From: RGIG4140 sp045614025
GTDB taxonomy: Bacteria > Pseudomonadota > Alphaproteobacteria > CAAHEQ01 > UBA3637
Assembly (NCBI GenBank): GCA_045614025.1
Contig: JAZLCE010000027.1
Location: 86,680-150,679 of the forward strand
DNA length: 64,000 bases
Direction: 5' to 3'
Shown here piece after piece: positions 26,093-34,671 of the stretch. The position numbers were made by a program, and so were the translations under genes. Within the stretch, counting starts at the first letter, position 1, and every line of letters begins with the position of its first letter. The notes under the pieces are model-generated. The model had not been told where the DNA came from. It was given only the letters and a program-made list of their open reading frames with translations, and did not search any database.

Positions 26093-27561
26093 TATCGTCC
26101 ACCTAACGGACCAGCATATCCCTTATCTCCTTCTTCTGGTAGGCCATCAGCAACACAAGCACCATTAATTTTTTTGCCCCATGTGATGCAACAAAATGAA
26201 TTATACATCCATTTACCACCAGCATTTTCGCAACAAGCTGCTGTTCTTGAACCAGTCATAATATCCATTGATCCTCTACAGCAAGAAGCGCTCGATTCTT
26301 CTTGATCTGGATCGCCAGGAGCACTACTGCTACTAGTAACCCATTCACCATATGCATGTTCGCAACAAGCTTGAGTTGGTTTACCCTTTATATTTCTCGG
26401 AGAAGTTGGGTCTTCGCAACATTCCCCTTCACCACCATTACCGCCATCTGCATAATTAGAGCTTGGGCAACAACCATAATAATCTCCATCAGGATACTCT
26501 TTATCATCACTGTTTTGACAGCAAGCCCCACCTATAGCAAACTTTCCAGTTTCACAACAATCCGTATCGCCATAATTGCCGTTTTGTGGATTCACAAATT
26601 TTTTAATATAAACATTACCCTTACAACAAGCCCCTGATTTTAATTCAGAACCATCGTCCAGCGTTACTTTTTTCACATAACCATCTTCATCTGATGCACA
26701 ACAAGCATCAATATCTCCGAGATCTGATACTACTTTAGGGCTTTTACAGCAATCTTCTATCACATCTGTTTCACTTGAATCATTATAGGCGCGCCCATAA
26801 ACAGTTCCTCCTATACAACAACCAAGATCGGCCACCCCTGAATCAAAAGCTTTGTTATAGGCGTTTCCTCCATCCCCTACGCAACAATTAGAGGTTACTT
26901 TTGCGCCTGAATAAGTGATTACAACTTTACCATCTAGAGTCATCGATTGATACATTTGATTTGCCATTGCCGTGCCATCTTTTTCGGTTGCACAGCAATC
27001 GCCATTTTCCCATTTACCCTCTGCCGCCTTGCAACATTCCTTTGAATGGGCTTTTTTATCAAAATCATAAGCTTGAAAGCAACAGCGGTCTGAGTGTTCT
27101 TCCCCACCTTGCGCCCGGCAACATCTGGCATTATTCGACCCAGTTGACCAATATTTCCAACTATCTGCAATGCAACAAATTCCACCGTTTCCTGGCATAT
27201 TTTGAGTATCTGCAGCTCCTTCTAATGGCCAAAAGACATAGTTCCCAGGATCCTTTCCTTTTGCTATTTGACTTGTGCAACAATCTTCTGTTACAACTCC
27301 ACCGCGAATTGGAATACCCTCTGGAGATAAAGCATATGCCGCGGTAACATTATTGATTGAACAACAAGTGCCTCCACGCCATTCAAAGTTTTCTTCATTT
27401 CCCCAACCACCTTTGCAACAATCTTCAGAGGTTGAAATTTTAGACATGTAACAACAATTTGGATTTAATACGGCTCCACCTCCACCTGACTGAGACATTA
27501 CTTCGGTTGAAATCACCAAGGCGCCACTCAAAGATAAAATCATTCCCCATTTTTTCATCAT
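26092..27561 (-). CDS. Secreted Cys-Cys repeat protein (22 vicinal cysteine pairs)
   Basis: A 489-residue protein of unknown function. I start it at 27561 (MMKKWGMILSLSGALVIS), where a run of G residues forms the ribosome-binding site and a Sec signal peptide results; the longer frame to 27741 would overlap the upstream gene. After the signal, cysteines occur almost only as adjacent pairs: 22 CC pairs spaced roughly 10-40 residues apart, plus one lone Cys near the end. The local pattern is x-[D/E/G/A]-C-C-x, often after Gly, Asp or Glu, in an Asp/Gly/Ser-rich background, so it reads as a degenerate repeat. It is the last gene of a three-gene operon. A disulfide-rich surface or appendage protein is the inference; I know of no named family. 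Confidence 0.75.
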   Translation of the reverse strand: MMKKWGMILSLSGALVISTEVMSQSGGGGAVLNPNCCYMSKISTSEDCCKGGWGNEENFEWRGGTCCSINNVTAAYALSPEGIPIRGGVVTEDCCTSQIAKGKDPGNYVFWPLEGAADTQNMPGNGGICCIADSWKYWSTGSNNARCCRAQGGEEHSDRCCFQAYDFDKKAHSKECCKAAEGKWENGDCCATEKDGTAMANQMYQSMTLDGKVVITYSGAKVTSNCCVGDGGNAYNKAFDSGVADLGCCIGGTVYGRAYNDSSETDVIEDCCKSPKVVSDLGDIDACCASDEDGYVKKVTLDDGSELKSGACCKGNVYIKKFVNPQNGNYGDTDCCETGKFAIGGACCQNSDDKEYPDGDYYGCCPSSNYADGGNGGEGECCEDPTSPRNIKGKPTQACCEHAYGEWVTSSSSAPGDPDQEESSASCCRGSMDIMTGSRTAACCENAGGKWMYNSFCCITWGKKINGACVADGLPEEGDKGYAGPLGGR

Positions 27562-27577
27562 TTTTATCCCCCCCCTT

Positions 27578-28837
27578 TTAATTGCGCTCTCTGGATGCGC
27601 TTTGATTCCGGCGTGTATTTCGCGCATTTCTTGAACTTGTTGTTCTTGTTCTAGATGAAGATCGGGATGATGCTCTGGAAGAGGATCTTGAAGAAGACCT
27701 GCCATCATATAATCCCCTAATAGGAACAACATCATAAACATGGTTCACCCCTTCTTCAATCTCATACGTATTAAAAGAGTTTACAACATATGTGTGCTTT
27801 ACCAATTCTTCAACATACCGATTTGCTTTTTGATAGGTAAGGCAAAGCGCTCTGGTTAAGGGGGTTTTATTCATTGAAAGTGAGCGAACATTTCCACCTT
27901 TTTGTTGAATAATTTGTTCTAGCCCATCCATCATTTCCCTTAAAGCGGCTGGAGCATTCAATAATTGAGCTGCGCGAGCTGATAAGGATGGATTAATATC
28001 CTCTGGACTTGGTTGATTAAAAAAGGTGAGACTTATTGTACGATTATTGGCAAAAGATGTCGTAACAATTCCTTTACCTCCACAATCAGAACCAATGCCT
28101 AAAATTCCTGTTTCTAATAAACCTTCATAAGAATAAAGTGGATGCCCCAAAGTGCGATAAAGCGAAGCTTGTTGCTCTGTATAATTGGATAAATCCAATG
28201 CATCCGTATGTTGTCCAAAAAGAATCCATTTTGTTGGTATAAATTTACCCATTAATTGAGCTGGGTCCACCTCAGGATCGCGCCCCAAATCAACCAATTG
28301 CATGCCATAAAAATAATGAAAGTTTTCATTTAAAATAGCAAGAACATCTTTTAAAAATTCTTGATCAGGTTCATCCATCACTTTATTTCCGCGGTTCACT
28401 GCTCTTAATTCAGAAGCCGATAATTCAATCCATGGCCGATCCGTTTGCGGGTTAATGGCGGGTTCTTTTCGATATTCCCATGCTTGATCATCCCCAAAAA
28501 AGCGCGTGCGATATAAAAAGATATGCCCCCCTTTTTCATAAAGACCAATGCCATCTTCATCATTCACATAAAGCAAGCTTTCGCCTGACATCAAATATCG
28601 ATAATTGTTTCTATTTTGCTCTATCCATTCTTTAAAAACAGGATGAAGGGTGGCATAGTTATCGGCTTCTCGATAAAGCCTATAAATCGAAGTAGGGTTT
28701 TTGCGTTTGGATCCAAACCTTCCACTTGAAACGCGTTCACTTGGCGTATATTCGCAAGCAAGCAAATCCCTTGATTCCAAGGTGGAAGCGCAAACGCCCC
28801 ACATAACCGATAATAACAATAAGTCTTTATATCTCAT
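27578..28837 (-). CDS. Exported protein with Arg/Ser-repeat tail, unknown function
   Basis: A 419-residue protein I do not recognise. The N-terminus (MRYKDLLLLSVMWGVCAS) looks like a signal peptide, though the Cys does not sit in a classical lipobox. The middle is an ordinary globular-looking region (residues about 30-370) with few cysteines. The last 45 residues are built of RSSSR-type units and end in RNARNTRRNQSASRERN, strongly basic and probably disordered. It lies 33 bases after the pilin-like gene and 16 bases before the Cys-Cys protein, so the three are probably co-expressed. The basic tail might bind acidic polymers or the acidic Cys-rich partner; that is speculation. Confidence 0.7.
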   Translation of the reverse strand: MRYKDLLLLSVMWGVCASTLESRDLLACEYTPSERVSSGRFGSKRKNPTSIYRLYREADNYATLHPVFKEWIEQNRNNYRYLMSGESLLYVNDEDGIGLYEKGGHIFLYRTRFFGDDQAWEYRKEPAINPQTDRPWIELSASELRAVNRGNKVMDEPDQEFLKDVLAILNENFHYFYGMQLVDLGRDPEVDPAQLMGKFIPTKWILFGQHTDALDLSNYTEQQASLYRTLGHPLYSYEGLLETGILGIGSDCGGKGIVTTSFANNRTISLTFFNQPSPEDINPSLSARAAQLLNAPAALREMMDGLEQIIQQKGGNVRSLSMNKTPLTRALCLTYQKANRYVEELVKHTYVVNSFNTYEIEEGVNHVYDVVPIRGLYDGRSSSRSSSRASSRSSSRTRTTSSRNARNTRRNQSASRERN

Positions 28838-28870
28838 TTATCCTCACTTTCACTTTGCTTTTTTAAGCAA

Positions 28871-31690
28871 TTATCCATTCCCCCCAACAACGCCTTCTTC
28901 AGGACAGGAGCCAACATATGTGCCATAACCATTTTCAACACCTGGAGGACAATCATATGTTCTTAGCGTTTTTCTTCGCTCAACTTCAACAATGCCACCA
29001 GGTTTTGAGCTTCCAGGAATATGCGTATATTTAAAGCATTCTTTTGCTGGCTTATTTTTCAAACCTCTGGGTATGAAGCAATCATCCCCATAAGCAAGCC
29101 CACTTGGATTACTTGGACAACAAGCACAAGATATTGTTCCATTAGCCAAAACACCTTCCTCTTGACAGCAATTTCCATTAATCTCTTTACATACTGTGGT
29201 ATCACATTCCATTTCTTGCGTGTCTGGAATCACTTCTTCTTCTGTCTTAATTGTATCTATATACGTGCAATAATCATAGCATTTATCTGGGTTTGGTTGG
29301 GGCCCCTCTGTGCACTTTTTACAACTTGTGCATTTTGAACCATCCCAATATATGCCTTTTCCACCAGCTTGCATGGATGCATAATCACAACAAATTTTAC
29401 TTTCCGTTCCATCAATAGCTTGCCCCGTTTTTAAATCACAACACATACTTTCAGTTGTGTTATATGAGATACCCGTTGGATAACAAGTTGTTCCAGAGGT
29501 CCCAGTTGGGCACTGACCCGCCTGAGCATACCCTTGAATCGTTGTTCCCACCAAAACAAACGTTCCTTTGGAGCGAATAAGTGGATTTGTTGTATTATAA
29601 TAAAGAGGAGATTCGCAACATTCTTTATAATTATTTTTCACATCACCTTCTGTTGCGCTCATAGAAGTACCCTCTAATGTTTGGCAACAATATTCTGGCG
29701 AAGGCATCCCGCTCCAATCTCTAATCTTTTGATCATAAGTTAACGCAGTTCCAGAACGTTCAAGCTCTTTATAATCCACACAACAGTTGCGATCTGGCTC
29801 TGGAACACTGGTAGGCGCAGTCGCAATAATTCCACATTCTTGTGAAATATTTTGTCCAACTTGATAATGTGGGCCATGAACATAAGAAAGTTTTCGTCCA
29901 TTCATATCCGTTGCCACATTACAGCATTCTTGAGAATATTTAAGCACACCACCTTCATAAGCACAAGCAGATGTTTTTAAACGTTTTTGAAGCCCTTCCA
30001 TTTTATAACAGCAATCTGTTGTTGGCGTTCCCATAATATCCAATGGAGCAGCCCCTGTAATCGGCGTTCCCAATGTTGGAACATTAGAAACACCTTCCCA
30101 TGGACATTGCTCAGTTGTTGAAGCCGTGCGAAACGCCAGCACATCATTTTGCGAACAACAAAGCGCTTTTCCAGTTTCTGATGTAAGATTTGTACCAGCA
30201 ACTTGGCCATCGGCTTCTGCCCAATATCCTCCTCCTGCAATGCAACACTGATCGACCGTTACTTCACTTGTTTGAGATGAACTTCCCAATGGACAGTTTT
30301 GATATTGGGTGGATGTTGATCCTTTTGATGTAGCAATTGTCCACGGCAATACTGCCCCCGTGATGGATGAAATGTGACATGGCACGGTAATAGATGTTGT
30401 AGGAGGTTCACCCGGGCAACAAGATGCATCCATCTCACCAGCCCAGTTGCCGCCAATATAAATCTCTTCTTCCGAAGTGATAGCGTCCGTATCAAAAACC
30501 CACGTTTCTTCATAAACCGGTATTCCATTTTCATCTACAACTGGTTTACCTGTGGCATCTGTTTTAGCAGTGATACGAACAGAATAACGCCCATCTGGGC
30601 CCACTTTACAACGAGGTGTATTTTCAATATTTTCAACCAGTTTACAACATTTTGGCCCCCCTGGAATGAAAACAACATCATCACCCAACAATTCACAACA
30701 TTCTTGCGATTCAATGTGTCCACCACTTTCTTCAGTATATGGCGTACCAGGAACACAAGTCATATCCGGTGTTGGCAGTAAATCAATCCCTTGTTTTTGA
30801 CCGAAATAAAGAACCAATGTTTGAAGTGGAATCATTTTCTTTGATCCATCCTCATTTTTTTCACCCGTATCTACCCTTGCCCCATAGGCCATACAAGCCA
30901 AACTTTTTTTATTTTCGCAAACAGAACCTGCCCCTGGAGCGGTTTCTGGATTATCTTCATCTTCAAGATTTCTGAGATATTTTTGCGCTAAAGAAATATT
31001 TCCTTTAGTTGGGTCAATCATGGTGCAAACTTTATCAATTTGTTCTTTTGTTGCAATGCCTTCTTCCCCACCCCGTTCTGGGTTTGCATATTTATTTTCT
31101 TTTGAAATATTCAAAAAGTCTGGCGTAAAAGGATCCATCGGCGATCCACTCTGACTTTGAAGCGCAACATATGCATAATCAAAACCTAAATCGCTTTTGT
31201 ATAATAACTTTTCACATAACGTATAGGAAAGCCCTGTAACACGAACAGTCCAGTTATTTTCATCTTCAGCACGAACCCAAGCTGGTGCATCAAGCAAGGT
31301 ATCAAACGATTCATGTTCGCGCACCTCAACCATCTTGGATCTATCGCCACCAACAAGCTTGCCCTCTTCGTCAATTAACCCAGCATCAAAGGCCGATTCT
31401 TCCGAACGATACCGCACCCTTGAAACAACATCTCTGATTGGAATAATATATGGAACATAGTCATCAGCAATACCAACTGTTTGAAATCCATAATGAAGAG
31501 GAATATCCCATGAACGACCACCTGCAACTAAAACACTAAGCTGATCCAATGTTTCAGCTTCTTGATATAAACGCATTGCGTAGCCATAACCAACAATTCC
31601 ACCAATTGATAAAACCCCCGCCAAGGCCAAAACGCCAAGCATTTCAGCCATTGTTCGTCCGTTCTCCATCCCAATTTTTTCTTTTTGCAT
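28871..31690 (-). CDS. Giant pilin-like protein with cysteine-pair-rich ectodomain
   Basis: A 939-residue protein. The start at 31690 has an AAGGGG ribosome-binding site; a TTG at 31717 could add nine residues but is less likely. The N-terminus has a type IV prepilin (class III) signal: Gly, cleavage, then RTMAEMLGVLALAGVLSIGG, with Glu at the +5 position and a long hydrophobic helix. Position +1 is Arg rather than Phe or Met. Residues about 45-270 look globular; from about 330 to the end there are 14 CC pairs and many single cysteines. Ordinary pilins are 150-200 residues. It heads a three-gene operon and would need a prepilin peptidase encoded elsewhere. Confidence 0.75.
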   Translation of the reverse strand: MQKEKIGMENGRTMAEMLGVLALAGVLSIGGIVGYGYAMRLYQEAETLDQLSVLVAGGRSWDIPLHYGFQTVGIADDYVPYIIPIRDVVSRVRYRSEESAFDAGLIDEEGKLVGGDRSKMVEVREHESFDTLLDAPAWVRAEDENNWTVRVTGLSYTLCEKLLYKSDLGFDYAYVALQSQSGSPMDPFTPDFLNISKENKYANPERGGEEGIATKEQIDKVCTMIDPTKGNISLAQKYLRNLEDEDNPETAPGAGSVCENKKSLACMAYGARVDTGEKNEDGSKKMIPLQTLVLYFGQKQGIDLLPTPDMTCVPGTPYTEESGGHIESQECCELLGDDVVFIPGGPKCCKLVENIENTPRCKVGPDGRYSVRITAKTDATGKPVVDENGIPVYEETWVFDTDAITSEEEIYIGGNWAGEMDASCCPGEPPTTSITVPCHISSITGAVLPWTIATSKGSTSTQYQNCPLGSSSQTSEVTVDQCCIAGGGYWAEADGQVAGTNLTSETGKALCCSQNDVLAFRTASTTEQCPWEGVSNVPTLGTPITGAAPLDIMGTPTTDCCYKMEGLQKRLKTSACAYEGGVLKYSQECCNVATDMNGRKLSYVHGPHYQVGQNISQECGIIATAPTSVPEPDRNCCVDYKELERSGTALTYDQKIRDWSGMPSPEYCCQTLEGTSMSATEGDVKNNYKECCESPLYYNTTNPLIRSKGTFVLVGTTIQGYAQAGQCPTGTSGTTCYPTGISYNTTESMCCDLKTGQAIDGTESKICCDYASMQAGGKGIYWDGSKCTSCKKCTEGPQPNPDKCYDYCTYIDTIKTEEEVIPDTQEMECDTTVCKEINGNCCQEEGVLANGTISCACCPSNPSGLAYGDDCFIPRGLKNKPAKECFKYTHIPGSSKPGGIVEVERRKTLRTYDCPPGVENGYGTYVGSCPEEGVVGGNG

Positions 31691-31747
31691 CGGACATCCC
31701 CTTTTTTCATATGTCAAAAAGAAGGGTTAACAACCCCGTATACTTTC

Positions 31748-31776
31748 AGAATACCAAAAAATACGCATATCGTCAA
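31748..31776 (-). promoter_or_regulatory. Promoter of the pilin-like/Cys-pair operon
   Basis: On the minus strand TTGACG (31776-31771), a 17-base spacer and TATTCT (31753-31748), about 58 bases before the pilin-like ATG. The leader contains a small hairpin, GGGTT/AACCC. Confidence 0.7.
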
Positions 31777-31823
31777 TAACTTTTCTGTTTTTACATAATT
31801 TTTTAACAAATAAAAAATGATTT

Positions 31824-32525
31824 TTAATCAACAGATAACCAAGCCCATGCTCCCAAAATGGCAATAGATGCTGTTTCAGCCCTTAAAATGGTATCCCCCA
31901 AATGAAGGGGCACAACATTTTTTTGACATAAAATAAAATCAACTTCATCTGGTGTAAAACCACCTTCAGGACCAATAATAAATGCTGGATTTTTCACTTC
32001 AAATAACGTTTTTGATCCTGTTTTACCGCGCTCGGTTAAAAAAACAGGCGTGACCTCTTTTGAAAATTTTAAAAACAAATCTTTTAAAAGAATCGGTTCA
32101 AAAATTTCAGGCACATCCAACCTTTCTGATTGTTCAGCCGCCTCTTGTATAATTAAATGAGCTCTTTCAATATTAAATCCACGCACAACAGTTCGATTTG
32201 TTATAACAGGATAAATTTTGGTGACCCCCAATTCCGTTGCCTTTTCTAACACAAGGTCCATATTTTCTTTTTTAATCACAGAGGGGCATAAAATAAGCTC
32301 TGCGCGCTTTGAAAATTCTTTTGTTTTTTCTAATACTTGCAATAAACAATTTTTTTTCTTTACATTGCTTACTTTTGCTTTAAATTCGCCATCAACCGAA
32401 TTAAAAAGCAAAATTTCAGAACCTTCTTTTTGGCGCATCACATGAACTAAATAATGCGCTTGTTTTTCATCCAAAGAAAGTTCCTGCCCTGTGGATAACT
32501 TTTCTTTTACAAATAATCTAATCAT
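31824..32525 (-). CDS. rsmE: 16S rRNA m3U1498 methyltransferase RsmE
   Basis: A 233-residue SPOUT-fold enzyme with HYLVHVMRQKEGSEILLFN at the N-terminal PUA-like domain and the knot motifs AFIIGPEGGFTPDEVDFIL and LHLGDTILRAETASIAIL. It methylates U1498 of 16S rRNA in the decoding region. The start overlaps the stop of the upstream regulator gene by four bases, so the two are coupled. Confidence 0.95.
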   Translation of the reverse strand: MIRLFVKEKLSTGQELSLDEKQAHYLVHVMRQKEGSEILLFNSVDGEFKAKVSNVKKKNCLLQVLEKTKEFSKRAELILCPSVIKKENMDLVLEKATELGVTKIYPVITNRTVVRGFNIERAHLIIQEAAEQSERLDVPEIFEPILLKDLFLKFSKEVTPVFLTERGKTGSKTLFEVKNPAFIIGPEGGFTPDEVDFILCQKNVVPLHLGDTILRAETASIAILGAWAWLSVD

Positions 32526-34522
32526 CTTTTTTTCCTGTGTGATGAAAGTGGCAATCCTTCAACCCAAACAAGGGTCACATCATCTTGCGGAGGTGGGGGT
32601 ATCATTTTGAAAAAGAGTTGCATTAATTCAGAAACAGCTTCCCTGCTATCCTTATAGTCAAAAACTGTTTGTAACAAACTTAAAAAGCCATCTGTTCCCA
32701 AACGCAAACCATCAGAAGACATTTCCTCAGTGAGCGCATCACTATATAAAATTAACTTATCGCCAGCACAAAAATCAATTTTATAATCATCATATTTTGC
32801 ATCAGGACTAATTCCCAATGGAAGCCCTTGTGTTGAAAGCAATAAAACGCCATTTCTTGTTTTTAAAAATGGCGCAGGTGACCCTGCTCCTGCATAAGAA
32901 AGTGTTTGGGCATTTGTATCAAAAATGCAAAAGAAAAACGTTGCATACTGCCCACGTGGTAACAACTGACACAACTGCAAATTTAAAAGACGCAAGAAAT
33001 CTGATGGATTTTTAACTTCTTTTTTCAATTGATGAACCAATGTATGCAGCCTAAAGGTATTTAACGCCGCTGAAAGCCCATGCCCTGAAAAATCGCATAA
33101 AAACAATCCAAATTTCTTTTCAGAAAGCTCTATAACCTGCCAAAAATCGCCACCTAATCTATCTGATGGTGAAAAATAAGAAGCAATATCAATATGACAT
33201 TTTTCCCGAATATTTTCAAGAGTATCAACCGTTGGCAAAAGCGATTGTTGCATTTCTTGAGAAATCTTCATTTCCTCATTCAGCTGATCTAATTGATCTG
33301 ATAAATATTCAACCAATTTTTTATTTTCTAAATGAACACGAACCCTTGTGAAAAACTCCAAGGGATTAATTGGCTTTGTGATAAAATCAGAAGCACCTGC
33401 TTTAAATGTTCGATCCCTTGCTTCCCGCGTGTCACTTGATGTTTGAATTAAAATTGGAATATTTTTAACTTCAGGAATTTTTTTAAGCTCCAATAAAACA
33501 TCATATCCATCCATTTTTTCCATTACAATATCAAGAATAATTAAATCTGGATGAAATAAAATAGCTTTTTCTATTCCTTCTTCGCCGGAAGAAGCGACCT
33601 CAATTTTATGGATTCCCATTTGGGTTAAAAGGCCAGCTAAAAGTGCCTGATTACTTTTATTATCTTCAATAATTAATACTCTTCCTTTTGAAATATCTGT
33701 TTGCATAACAAATTCTGGAATAGAAGATAAATTTTGAATAGAGGTATTTTCTTTATTCTCCTTCAAAAAAGAAAGAGTAATTTCTTTACCATAATTATCA
33801 ATCGTGCATGAATCAACAGCATGCGCAATAATTTGAAGACCACGACCACTTTTAGAAGAAACATCCCCTGAATTTCTTTTTAAAATTTGCTCTAAAGAAT
33901 AACCCACACCCTCATCTTTAATTTTAATTTCTAATCGCATTTTATTCCATACAGAGCAAATTGATATGGCTTTTTGGGCATATGCAGGCGTATTTAACCT
34001 TCTTGCAACCAAATCTAAATAAGAAACAAATCCAACAACATCTTGACGCATTGAACTTGATAATTGCAAATTTCCATGAAAAAGACCATTCACTAAAGCT
34101 TCATGAACAGCCAAGTGAATCGCTTGTTTTCGTTCATCTGAAAATTTTCTTCGTTGTTGCAAAGCTGTTGTGAAAACTTGCGCAACATCATACCTATAAA
34201 CCATTGGCCCTGTTAAAAGCAAACTTAAAGAAAAAGGATGCTTTCTTTCTTTTTGTTGCTCAACAAAATCAACGATACTTTTTTTCGTTGCATTTGCATC
34301 AATAATGCAAGCAATCGGCAATTTTAAAATTTCTCGCCCATGTTCTTCAGAAACATCTGGCGTTACAACAACATATAAAATCGGATGGTCTTTTTTAAGT
34401 GGGGTTACTAAAAACGGCTCTTCTTCACTTGGCCAAAGTGGCAACTTAACCCAAGATGAAATTTTTTTCATCTTTTCAAGACTAACGCCAACCCCTGTTA
34501 AACATATTTGTGTCTCACTCAT
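32522..34522 (-). CDS. Fused HATPase-receiver-PP2C (SpoIIE) regulator
   Basis: A 666-residue protein. Residues 1-95 are unassigned. An anti-sigma-kinase-type HATPase follows (about 110-270; N-box AIHLAVHEALVNGLFHGNL, then KDEGVGYSLEQIL and SGRGLQIIAHAVD). Next is a receiver domain (about 280-400; IEDNKSNQALL, phosphoacceptor in LIILDIVMEKMDGYD, FITKPINPLEF), a coiled-coil linker, then a PP2C/SpoIIE phosphatase (about 450-655; DRLGGDFWQ, LCDFSGHGLSAALNT, LYSDALTEEMSSDG, DDVTLVWV). Such parts form partner-switching systems that free a sigma factor. Having the kinase-like and phosphatase domains in one chain is notable. The target anti-anti-sigma protein is not in the window. Confidence 0.88.
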   Translation of the reverse strand: MSETQICLTGVGVSLEKMKKISSWVKLPLWPSEEEPFLVTPLKKDHPILYVVVTPDVSEEHGREILKLPIACIIDANATKKSIVDFVEQQKERKHPFSLSLLLTGPMVYRYDVAQVFTTALQQRRKFSDERKQAIHLAVHEALVNGLFHGNLQLSSSMRQDVVGFVSYLDLVARRLNTPAYAQKAISICSVWNKMRLEIKIKDEGVGYSLEQILKRNSGDVSSKSGRGLQIIAHAVDSCTIDNYGKEITLSFLKENKENTSIQNLSSIPEFVMQTDISKGRVLIIEDNKSNQALLAGLLTQMGIHKIEVASSGEEGIEKAILFHPDLIILDIVMEKMDGYDVLLELKKIPEVKNIPILIQTSSDTREARDRTFKAGASDFITKPINPLEFFTRVRVHLENKKLVEYLSDQLDQLNEEMKISQEMQQSLLPTVDTLENIREKCHIDIASYFSPSDRLGGDFWQVIELSEKKFGLFLCDFSGHGLSAALNTFRLHTLVHQLKKEVKNPSDFLRLLNLQLCQLLPRGQYATFFFCIFDTNAQTLSYAGAGSPAPFLKTRNGVLLLSTQGLPLGISPDAKYDDYKIDFCAGDKLILYSDALTEEMSSDGLRLGTDGFLSLLQTVFDYKDSREAVSELMQLFFKMIPPPPQDDVTLVWVEGLPLSSHRKKR

Positions 34523-34585
34523 AGTATCGAGTATAATAAAACAATTAAAAAAAACAAGTTTTTTTATTGTTATATGAAAAAAACT

Positions 34586-34614
34586 TTGCTCTTTATTTCT
34601 CTTTTTGTTATATT
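34586..34614 (+). promoter_or_regulatory. Promoter of the nitronate monooxygenase gene
   Basis: TTGCTC (34586-34591), 17-base spacer, TATATT (34609-34614). The leader carries a small hairpin CTTGTT/AACAAG at about 34632-34651 before the AAAGGAT ribosome-binding site. Confidence 0.55.
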
Positions 34615-34671
34615 ATCCCTATTAAATTAACTCTTGTTCCAAAAAAAACAAGATAACTGAAAGGATAAAAA

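Noticed and set aside
26302..26637. Open frames on the plus strand opposite the Cys-Cys and pilin-like genes
   Set aside because: No ribosome-binding sites and no coding character. They arise from the repetitive codon use of the minus-strand genes.
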